A DNA stretch of 64,000 nt from Streptomyces sp. NBC_01262 (lineage in GTDB: Bacteria; Actinomycetota; Actinomycetes; Streptomycetales; Streptomycetaceae). Both the position numbers and the translations under genes were made by a program. The stretch lies in assembly GCF_036226365.1 (NCBI RefSeq), contig NZ_CP108462.1, positions 5,206,501 to 5,270,500 of the forward strand, given 5' to 3'. Below the pieces are notes generated by a model that worked only from the letters and a program-made list of their open reading frames with translations, did not search any database and had not been told where the DNA came from. Of this stretch, positions 57,511 through 64,000 are shown one piece after another (within the stretch, counting starts at the first letter, position 1; each line of letters starts with the position of its first letter).

Positions 57511-58782
57511 GTGGGCCTTGTCGTGCAGAAGTACGGAGGCTCCTCCGTCGCTGATGCCGAGGGCATCAAGCGGGTCGCCAAGCGAATTGTCGATGCCAAG
57601 AAGAGCGGCCACCAGGTGGTCGTCGTGGTTTCGGCGATGGGCGACACGACGGACGAGCTGATCGACCTCGCCGAGCAGGTGTCGCCGATTCCCGGCGGCC
57701 GCGAGTTCGACATGCTGCTGACCGCGGGAGAGCGGATCTCCATGGCCCTGCTGGCGATGGCGATCAAAACCCTGGGCCACGAGGCCCAGTCGTTCACCGG
57801 CAGCCAGGCAGGCGTCATCACCGACTCGGTCCACAACAAAGCGCGCATCATCGATGTCACGCCGGGCCGTATCCGCACCGCGCTCGACCAGGGCAACATC
57901 GCGATCGTGGCCGGCTTCCAGGGCGTCAGCCAGCACAGCAAGGACATCACCACCCTCGGCCGGGGCGGCTCCGACACCACGGCGGTGGCGCTCGCGGCGG
58001 CTCTGCACGCCGAGGTGTGCGAGATCTACACCGACGTGGACGGCGTGTTCACCGCCGACCCGCGGGTGGTGAAGAAGGCCCGGAAGATCGAGTGGATCTC
58101 CTCCGAGGACATGCTGGAGCTGGCCAGCTCCGGCTCGAAGGTACTGCTGCACCGCTGCGTGGAGTACGCCCGCCGATACAACATCCCGATCCATGTCCGG
58201 TCGTCGTTCTCCGGCCTGAAGGGCACCTGGGTCAGCAACGAGCCGCGAGAGGACCAGAACGTGGAGCACGCGATCATCTCCGGGGTCGCACACGACCTGT
58301 CCGAGGCCAAGGTCACCGTCGTCGGGGTGCCCGACAAGCCGGGCGAGGCCGCCGTGATCTTCCGCGCGATCGCGGACGCGGAGATCAACATCGACATGAT
58401 CGTGCAGAACGTGTCGGCCGCGGCCACCGGTCTGACCGACATCTCCTTCACCCTCCCCAAGGACGAGGGCCCCAAGGCGCTGGACGCGCTGAAGAAGGCC
58501 CAGACCCTCATCGCGTACGAGTCGCTCCGCTACGACGACCAGATCGCCAAGATCTCGCTCGTCGGTGCGGGCATGAAGACCAACCCGGGCGTCACGGCGC
58601 AGTTCTTCGAGGCGCTGTCGAACGCCGGCGTCAACATCGAGCTGATCTCGACCTCCGAGATCCGCATCTCGGTCGTCACGCGCGCCGACGACGTCAAGGA
58701 GGCCGTGCAGGCGGTGCATTCGGCCTTCGGTCTGGACAGCGACAACGACGAGGCCGTGGTCTACGGCGGCACAGGCCGCTGA
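57511..58782 (+). CDS. ask: Aspartate kinase
   Basis: 423 residues. The kinase domain opens VQKYGGSSVADAEGIKRVA; the aspartate and ATP blocks ITTLGRGGSDTTAVALAAAL and IYTDVDGVFTADPRVV follow. Two ACT domains (about 265-420) carry the lysine/threonine feedback site (VGVPDKPGEAAVIFRAIADA). It makes aspartyl phosphate, the first step to lysine, threonine, methionine and diaminopimelate. GTG at 57511 has a doubled GAGGAG ribosome region. asd, its usual downstream partner in actinobacteria, does not follow. Confidence 0.96.
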   Translation: MGLVVQKYGGSSVADAEGIKRVAKRIVDAKKSGHQVVVVVSAMGDTTDELIDLAEQVSPIPGGREFDMLLTAGERISMALLAMAIKTLGHEAQSFTGSQAGVITDSVHNKARIIDVTPGRIRTALDQGNIAIVAGFQGVSQHSKDITTLGRGGSDTTAVALAAALHAEVCEIYTDVDGVFTADPRVVKKARKIEWISSEDMLELASSGSKVLLHRCVEYARRYNIPIHVRSSFSGLKGTWVSNEPREDQNVEHAIISGVAHDLSEAKVTVVGVPDKPGEAAVIFRAIADAEINIDMIVQNVSAAATGLTDISFTLPKDEGPKALDALKKAQTLIAYESLRYDDQIAKISLVGAGMKTNPGVTAQFFEALSNAGVNIELISTSEIRISVVTRADDVKEAVQAVHSAFGLDSDNDEAVVYGGTGR

Positions 58783-58864
58783 CCTGCGGGGCCGTCGGCC
58801 GGCGATGTGATCAAGTCGCTGGTCCGGACCGCTTGTCAATAAAGGTGTAGTCGTCAGACAATTT

Positions 58865-58905
58865 CGCTCCCTGCGCATGCCGGAACCGGCGAGGCGCGGG
58901 GAGCG
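58865..58905 (+). terminator. Terminator after aspartate kinase
   Basis: CGCTCCCTGCGC pairs with GCGCGGGGAGCG with one T/G wobble, and the inner CCGG-AA-CCGG extends it. TCTTT follows on the plus strand. Confidence 0.85.
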
Positions 58906-59055
58906 TCTTTGTGTCAGCGCACTACGCCGGCGCGAAGGGGTGCCAGGCGAAAAGTGCATTGGGGAAGAGTTGGTACGCATGGTGATAGATGCCACACCGT
59001 CAAAAACGGTGCCGGGGGCGTACAACCCTGACGGGGGGCGGCGTGTCCAACAGTC

Positions 59056-59766
59056 GTGGCAGAAGCACTTGGGGCACTTGGGACACTCGGCATCGAAGCG
59101 GCGTCGTTCAGCGGCGGCGCGGTCGCGGCCGGTGTCGGCGTCGCGCCGGTGCGCCCCCGAGCGCGGCGGCCTGCCCGCGCGGCCGGCGGTATGCCGGTGA
59201 TCGCGCCGTGGCCGGTCACGAAAATGCCTTCCGACACGGGGGATCCTGACGCAACGATGTCGGCCAGTACAGCCGGGACGACGGTCGACCATCTCACCGA
59301 GACCTACCGGGCGCACTACCGCTCCCTCCTCGGGCTCGCCGCCCTGCTCCTCGACGACACCGCCTCCTGTGAGGACGTCGTGCAGGAGGCGTTCATCCGC
59401 GTCCACTCGGCGCGCAACCGCGTGCGCGAGCCGGAGAAGACCCTCGCCTACCTCAGGCAGACCGTGGTCAACCTCTCCCGCTCCGCCCTGCGCCGCCGCA
59501 TTCTCGGCCTGCGCCTGCTGTCCAAACCGATGCCCGACATGGCCAGCGCCGAGGAGGGCGCGTACGAGATCCTCGAACGCGACCAGCTGAAGGCCGCCAT
59601 GCGCAAGCTGCAGCGCCGGCAGCGCGAGGTCCTCGTACTGCGCTATTTTGCCGACATGACCGAGGCTCAGGTCGCCGAGACCCTGGGGATTTCCCTGGGC
59701 TCGGTCAAGGCGTACGGCTCGCGCGGTCTCGCGGCGCTCCGCGTCGCAATGGAGGCCCCGGCATGA
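59056..59766 (+). CDS. RNA polymerase sigma factor, ECF/SigE-like
   Basis: 236 residues. A low-complexity Ala/Gly/Arg leader (1-70) precedes sigma region 2 (YRSLLGLAALLLDDTASCED and VVQEAFIRVHSARNRV) and region 4 (LQRRQREVLVLRYFADMTEA and GISLGSVKAYGSRGLAAL). It would direct RNA polymerase to an alternative set of promoters. GTG at 59056 is the first start; ATG codons at 59224 and 59257 are closer to region 2 and could be the true start. It overlaps the next gene by 4 bases, the usual position for a regulator of the sigma factor. Confidence 0.87.
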   Translation: MAEALGALGTLGIEAASFSGGAVAAGVGVAPVRPRARRPARAAGGMPVIAPWPVTKMPSDTGDPDATMSASTAGTTVDHLTETYRAHYRSLLGLAALLLDDTASCEDVVQEAFIRVHSARNRVREPEKTLAYLRQTVVNLSRSALRRRILGLRLLSKPMPDMASAEEGAYEILERDQLKAAMRKLQRRQREVLVLRYFADMTEAQVAETLGISLGSVKAYGSRGLAALRVAMEAPA

Positions 59767-60824
59767 CCACCCCCGACTTCCCCCGTGACATGGATCCGAA
59801 GAACCGCGAACCTTCCCCCGAGTCTCCCGAGATCGGCGACTCCGTCCCGCGTATCGACGAGGAGCTGAGCACCGAGGAGCTGGCGCTCCGTCGTCTCCTG
59901 CACGACGCGGTGCACGACATCGAGCCCCGCCAGGACGCGTTGCAGCACCTGCGCCGCGCCGTCCCGGCCCGCCGGACGCACCGCAGGCAGCTGCTGGTCG
60001 GCACCGCGGCCGCCTGCCTGCTGGCCCTGGTCGCCGTGCCGGCCGTACTGCACGTGGCCAACACCGCCGACACGGAGAACCCGAACCCGGCCAACGCCTC
60101 CAGCGCCCACGACACGGGCGGCACCAGCGGCGGGACGGACAACAGCGGGAGCGAGTCCGCACTTCCGGCCGGGGGCGGCAAGAAGGACAGCGGCAAGCCC
60201 AGGAAGCCGTCGGGCACCTCGCCCAGCACGGCCTCCTCCAGCACCGCCAACCCCTCCGACACCCTGGCCGCCACCGCCCCGCTGTGTACGTCGGCGGACC
60301 TGGGCAACACGACGGCGGTCACCGGCACCGCGGGCTCCAGCGGCTCGGTCACCGGTTACTTCCGGGTCTCCAACATCTCCGCCGATCCCTGCACCGTCAA
60401 CGCGGACTCCGCCGCCGTCACCGCCACCGCCCAGGGCAGCGCGGACGCCTCACGGATCTCGGTCGTCGACCACACCGCGGGCGACGGCACCGGGCTGCCC
60501 GACACGGTGGCGAATCCGCTGATCCTGACCGCCGGGCAGAGCTACCAGGTGGAGTTCACCTGGGTGCCCGCCAGCGGCACCACCGGCTGCGAGGTCACCA
60601 GCACGCCGACGCCGACGCCCACGCCCAGCTCCAGCGACAGCAGCTCCAGCGGCTCGACGACCGACGGCACCACCACGGGGTCCAGCGTCTCGTCCACCTC
60701 CGACGACTCGGGGAGCATCCTGCTCACCCACACCCCCGAAGCGGGCGGCCCGGCCATCAGCACCACCGTCAGCGACGCCTGCGCGGGCACCGTCTACAAG
60801 ACGGGCGCCCTGCTGGTGACGTAG
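59763..60824 (+). CDS. Membrane-anchored protein coupled to sigma factor
   Basis: 353 residues. An acidic N-terminal cytoplasmic part (1-75) precedes one helix, LLVGTAAACLLALVAVPAVL (about 80-99). A long Ser/Thr/Gly/Pro linker follows, then a beta-rich extracytoplasmic domain starting ATAPLCTSADLGNTTAVTGT, with DUF4232-like features. The topology fits an anti-sigma factor, but I see no zinc-binding HxxxCxxC motif. The 4-base overlap with the sigma gene implies a linked function, probably sensing at the surface. Confidence 0.75.
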   Translation: MTTPDFPRDMDPKNREPSPESPEIGDSVPRIDEELSTEELALRRLLHDAVHDIEPRQDALQHLRRAVPARRTHRRQLLVGTAAACLLALVAVPAVLHVANTADTENPNPANASSAHDTGGTSGGTDNSGSESALPAGGGKKDSGKPRKPSGTSPSTASSSTANPSDTLAATAPLCTSADLGNTTAVTGTAGSSGSVTGYFRVSNISADPCTVNADSAAVTATAQGSADASRISVVDHTAGDGTGLPDTVANPLILTAGQSYQVEFTWVPASGTTGCEVTSTPTPTPTPSSSDSSSSGSTTDGTTTGSSVSSTSDDSGSILLTHTPEAGGPAISTTVSDACAGTVYKTGALLVT

Positions 60825-60881
60825 CGGGGCCTGGCGGGGGCCGGGTCCGGCGCGGCGCGCCACGCCACGTAACGTGGAGGG

Positions 60882-61715
60882 GTGTACCGGTTCCTGCTGA
60901 CCCCGCGCTGGCTCGCCGGCCATCTGTTCGTGGTGCTGGCCTGCGTCTTCTGCGTCTTCATGGGCAGCTGGCAGCTCAGCCGCTTCGAGAGCCGGGTCGA
61001 GACCCACCGCACGGCCGAGAAGGACACCAAGGCCGCGGCCGCCGCCCGGCCGGTGGCCCTCGCCAAGCTGCTGCCGAACGTGAAGTCCCAGGTCACCACG
61101 GTCTCCTCGGGTCGGGCCGTCACCGCCACCGGCCGCTACGACACCGCCCGCCAGCTCCTGGTCCCCGACCGCACGCTGGACGGCCGCACCGGCTTCTACG
61201 TCCTCACCCCGCTGCGCGTCGCCGACGGCACCGCGCTTCCGGTGGTCCGCGGCTGGCTCCCCGGCAAGGCCTCCGCATCGGCCGTCCCCGCCGCCCCCGC
61301 CGGCCAGGTCACCGTCACCGGCGCCCTCCAGGCCCCCGAGAGCACCTCGACCGACGGCGCCATCTCCAGCGGCGGCCTCCCCGAGGGCCAGCTCGGCATG
61401 ATCAGCGCGGCCTCGCTGGTCAACCTGCTGCCGTACGACGTCTACAGCGCCTGGATCACCCAGTCCGAAGCCGTGGCCGCCCCGCTCAAAGCCGTCCCCG
61501 CGACCGTCGCCCCGGGCACCGGCCTCGACCTCAAGGCCTTCCAGAACCTCGGCTACACCGGCGAGTGGTTCGTCTTCGCCGGCTTCGTCGTCTTCATGTG
61601 GTTCCGGCTCTTCCGCCGCGAGGCGGAGGCCCAGCGCGACGCCGCGCTGGGCCTGCCGCCGGAGTCAGAGGCTGATGTCCAGGTGCCGCAGCGCGAAGTC
61701 GAGCTCAAGTCGTAG
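60882..61715 (+). CDS. SURF1 family protein
   Basis: 277 residues with one helix near each end (HLFVVLACVFCVFMGSWQLS and EWFVFAGFVVFMWFRLFRRE), the SURF1 layout. The central domain has QLLVPDRTLDGRTGFYVLTP and VVRGWLPG. SURF1 assists heme insertion in aa3-type cytochrome c oxidase. GTG at 60882 has GGAGG immediately upstream at short spacing. The 3' end overlaps the S9 peptidase by 51 bases, tail to tail. Confidence 0.92.
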   Translation: MYRFLLTPRWLAGHLFVVLACVFCVFMGSWQLSRFESRVETHRTAEKDTKAAAAARPVALAKLLPNVKSQVTTVSSGRAVTATGRYDTARQLLVPDRTLDGRTGFYVLTPLRVADGTALPVVRGWLPGKASASAVPAAPAGQVTVTGALQAPESTSTDGAISSGGLPEGQLGMISAASLVNLLPYDVYSAWITQSEAVAAPLKAVPATVAPGTGLDLKAFQNLGYTGEWFVFAGFVVFMWFRLFRREAEAQRDAALGLPPESEADVQVPQREVELKS

Positions 61716-63470
61716 CTGCTTGATCCGCTCCTCCACGACGAGTGAGCCGTGCCCCGCGTCGTAGCGGTAGACCTCGTGCGTCTTGCCCAGGCCCTCCAGC
61801 CGCTCGACGTAGTTGTCGATCTGCCGGATCGGGCAGCGCGGGTCGTTCATTCCCGCGCTGATGTAGACCGGGGCCTTGACCTGTCCGACGTAGGTGATCG
61901 GCGACGAGGCCTCGTACCGGTCGGGCACATCCTGCGGGGAACCGCCGAAGAGCGTACGGTCCAGCGCCTTCAGCTGCTCCATCTCGTCGTCGTAGGCCGC
62001 GACATAGTCCGCGACCGGCACGGCGGCGAGCCCGAGCGTCCAGGCGTCGGGCTGCGTACCGAGGCCGAGGAGGGTGAGGAAGCCGCCCCACGAGCCGCCG
62101 GACAGCACCAGCTTCGCCGGGTCGGCCAGGCCGGACCCGACGGCCCATTCGCGGACGGCTGCGATGTCCTCCAGCTCGATGAGGCCGACGCGGTGCTTGA
62201 GCGCGTCCGTCCACTCCCGGCCGTAGCCGGTCGAGCCGCGGTAGTTGACCCGTACGACCGCGAAGCCGTGGTCCAGCCAGGCGGCCGGGCCGGCCGCGAA
62301 GGCGTCCGAGTCGTGCCACGTGGGACCGCCGTGGATCTCGAAGACGGTCGGGAACGGACCGTCGCCGTCCACCGGCTTCTGTACGAGGGCGTGCACCCGG
62401 CCGCCGGGCCCCTCCACCCAGACATCCTCGACGGGGAGGGACGAGGGCGCCCGGAAGCCGGGGGCTTCGAGGACGGTCGCGCCGGTGGTGGACCGTACCT
62501 CGGAGGGCTCGGCCGCCGAGGACCACAGGAATTCGACGGTCCCGTCGGGCCGGGCCGTGGCCCCGGACACCGACCCGGCGGGGGTCTGGAGTCTGCTGAG
62601 GGCGCCGGTCGCCAGCTCGTAGCGGAAGATCTCGCTGCGCGCCTGGTAGGAGTGCACGACGAGCAGCGCGGAGCCGTCCGGATACCACTCCGCCGCGACA
62701 TCCCCCGGCAGCTCGATCGCGAGCGCCGTCTCCTCGCCCGTCGCCACGTCCCACACCATCGGCTCCCAGCGCCCGCGCCGCTGGTGCGCCACCAGCAGGC
62801 GCGTGTCACCCGCCACCGGCGCGAAGCCCAGGCACTCCAGCCCCAGCTCCTCCTGCCCGCCCCGGGTGTCGTCCAGCTCGGCCACCGCCGAGCCGTCCAG
62901 CCGGACCACGCGCAGCGAGGAGTGCATCGCGTCGCCGTGCTCGGTGTGCTCGACGACGATCAGCGTCCCGTCCTCCGACAGGTCCCCGACCCCGCCCGAC
63001 TCCGCATGCCGGTAGATCTCCACCGGCTCCGCTTCGCCGGGCGGCACCACATGGATCGTCGTCCCGTCCTCATCCGTGGACCGGCCGACCACCGCCGTCC
63101 CGTCCTTCCCCAGCGCCAGCCCCGCCGGGTACGAGGCCTCCAGCCCCGGCGTCGCATCCTCGTCCGCACCCCCGCCGAACGGCTGCCGCACCCAGACCCC
63201 GAACTCGTCCCCGTCCGTGTCCCGGAACCACCACACCCACTCCCCGTCCGGCGACAGCGTCCCCTCCGACGTCCCGTTCGGCCGGTCCGTCACCTGCCGC
63301 TGCGCCCCGGTCTCCCGGTCCCAGGCGTACAGCTCGAACGTCCCCGTCGTGTTCGACACGAAGAGGCTGCGCTGCGGCGCGTCCTCCGCCCACTCGGGCA
63401 GTCCCACGCGCGGCGCCCGAAAGCGCTTCTCCCAATCCGGCATGCTGCTGCTGGCTTCGCTGCTGCTCAT
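61665..63470 (-). CDS. S9 family (prolyl oligopeptidase-like) peptidase
   Basis: 601 residues. The N-terminal beta-propeller (about 25-330) has repeats like YELATGALSRLQTPAGS. The hydrolase domain (about 345-601) contains nucleophile Ser460 in GGSWGG, Asp543 in NDPRCP and His574 in GHGS, an acylaminoacyl peptidase/dipeptidyl peptidase pattern. It has no signal peptide, so it acts inside the cell on oligopeptides. ATG at 63470 (MSSSEASSSM) has GGAGG at very short spacing; ATG at 63443 (MPDWEKRFRAP) is an alternative start. Confidence 0.93.
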   Translation of the reverse strand: MSSSEASSSMPDWEKRFRAPRVGLPEWAEDAPQRSLFVSNTTGTFELYAWDRETGAQRQVTDRPNGTSEGTLSPDGEWVWWFRDTDGDEFGVWVRQPFGGGADEDATPGLEASYPAGLALGKDGTAVVGRSTDEDGTTIHVVPPGEAEPVEIYRHAESGGVGDLSEDGTLIVVEHTEHGDAMHSSLRVVRLDGSAVAELDDTRGGQEELGLECLGFAPVAGDTRLLVAHQRRGRWEPMVWDVATGEETALAIELPGDVAAEWYPDGSALLVVHSYQARSEIFRYELATGALSRLQTPAGSVSGATARPDGTVEFLWSSAAEPSEVRSTTGATVLEAPGFRAPSSLPVEDVWVEGPGGRVHALVQKPVDGDGPFPTVFEIHGGPTWHDSDAFAAGPAAWLDHGFAVVRVNYRGSTGYGREWTDALKHRVGLIELEDIAAVREWAVGSGLADPAKLVLSGGSWGGFLTLLGLGTQPDAWTLGLAAVPVADYVAAYDDEMEQLKALDRTLFGGSPQDVPDRYEASSPITYVGQVKAPVYISAGMNDPRCPIRQIDNYVERLEGLGKTHEVYRYDAGHGSLVVEERIKQLRLELDFALRHLDISL

Positions 63471-63477
63471 CCCTCCA

Positions 63478-63846
63478 TCAAACCTGATCGCGACCGCGCC
63501 CGGAGACCCGATCCCGATCCCGATCCCGACCCTGGGCCTGGGCCCCGACCCGGATCACCGCCGTCCCCGCCGCCAGGTCCACCCGCGTACGCGGCGGCGC
63601 CCCGTCACCCTCGTCGTCCCGCAGCACCAGGGTCACCCTGCGCTGCTCCAGCTCGCTCTGCTTCCCCGGCGAGAAGCTCGCGTGCAACTGCTCAAAGCCG
63701 GTCGCCGATATCTGCCCCTGCCGCGCGCTCCCGCGCCACGGCAGCATCCCGGCCCGCCCGGCCCTCAGCATCAGCTGATCGACGAACGCGGTGGCCGTCA
63801 GCAGCAGAACCAGCCCCGGCAGCGTCATGAACACGATGAATCCCAT
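63478..63846 (-). CDS. DUF6191-like small membrane protein
   Basis: 122 residues. One N-terminal helix (FIVFMTLPGLVLLLTATAFV) is followed by a soluble domain with GQISATGFEQLHASFSPGKQ and RRVTLVLRDDEGDGAPPR, matching an unnamed Streptomyces family (DUF6191). The C-terminal end is an Arg/Asp/Gly repeat (GRDRDRDRVSGRG). Role unknown. It lies seven bases upstream of the S9 peptidase gene on the same strand and may share its mRNA. The remaining 154 bases to the window end show no supportable gene. Confidence 0.8.
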   Translation of the reverse strand: MGFIVFMTLPGLVLLLTATAFVDQLMLRAGRAGMLPWRGSARQGQISATGFEQLHASFSPGKQSELEQRRVTLVLRDDEGDGAPPRTRVDLAAGTAVIRVGAQAQGRDRDRDRVSGRGRDQV

Positions 63847-64000
63847 GCGGCCAGCTTCCCCCGCGGTCTCCCCGTCGCGCAGCCCGCCGGCTGCGATTGA
63901 GGACGGAACCGGCCGCCGGACAGACCCGGCGAACCATCGGCACCGTCAGGCCGACCTCAATGCGCAGCGCCGCGTGTGGCAGCCCCGCCAGCCCCTCCCG

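Noticed and set aside
56707..60162. 1151-codon open frame on the minus strand
   Set aside because: It lies antisense to recR, DUF5063, ask and the sigma factor genes. Long antisense frames are normal at this GC content and its translation has no recognisable domain.
63847..64000. Possible gene start at the window end
   Set aside because: The frames there have no ribosome site or recognisable protein; the sequence ends before anything can be judged.

Overview
The window is very GC-rich and carries Streptomycetaceae hallmarks: GTG and TTG starts, a bifunctional geosmin synthase, an XRE regulator with a MmyB-type ligand domain, a SigE-like sigma factor with a coupled downstream gene, Tat-exported hydrolases and the gene order ybaB-recR-DUF5063-ask. 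I read it as a chromosomal segment of Streptomyces or a close relative. I saw no rRNA, tRNA, CRISPR array or prophage. Apart from one damaged IS200/IS605-type element, base composition looks even throughout.

Layout. Bases 1-10.1 kb hold small metabolic and transport units: a partial GMC oxidoreductase, a cyclase-family hydrolase, a DUF389 membrane protein, a cupin/TetR pair, a hydrolase-MFS efflux operon preceded by two perfect inverted repeats, gluconokinase, and an SDR-cydA-cydB operon encoding a CIO-like bd oxidase. Bases 10.1-12.6 kb hold a lipoprotein gene and the IS200/IS605 relic. Its TnpB is intact and an omega-RNA-like right end is recognisable, but its TnpA is frameshifted and truncated. 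Bases 12.6-19.3 kb hold regulator-enzyme pairs (GlxA-type regulator/oxidoreductase, SDR/XRE-MmyB, LysR/EamA transporter) and a sulfotransferase-like gene. Bases 19.3-25.2 kb are four consecutive minus-strand secreted proteins: a beta-propeller-like protein, a carboxylesterase, a GH10 xylanase with a ricin-type module, and a DUF1906 protein.

Bases 25.4-34.6 kb hold a small membrane protein-MMPL-GDSL lipoprotein operon, a methyltransferase, a nitrate/sulfonate/taurine-type ABC importer with a methyltransferase embedded in it, and an NfeD-like/SPFH pair. Bases 34.7-42 kb are cell-envelope glycan genes: a GT-C-like membrane protein facing a GT2-GtrA-FAD oxidoreductase operon, then a serine hydrolase. 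After these come a processive GT2 and a 52-residue peptide that looks like a complete LAxTG sorting signal. Bases 42-52.6 kb hold phospholipase C, geosmin synthase, an S53 sedolisin, a small lipoprotein, a 2-oxoglutarate/IPNS-like oxygenase, an XRE-cupin regulator and an alditol oxidase. An unusual 45-residue Lys/Pro repeat peptide gene follows.

Bases 53-64 kb are largely housekeeping: a HhH-GPD repair protein, dnaX, ybaB, recR, a DUF5063 protein, aspartate kinase, a sigma factor with a coupled membrane protein, SURF1, an S9 peptidase and a DUF6191-like membrane protein. Aspartate kinase is followed by a strong terminator and the sigma factor, not by asd, which usually follows it in actinobacteria. 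The best leads for new biology are the TnpB/omega-RNA relic, the GT2 plus LAATG micro-peptide pair, and the Lys/Pro repeat peptide. All functional statements come from reading sequence motifs by eye; no database search was run.
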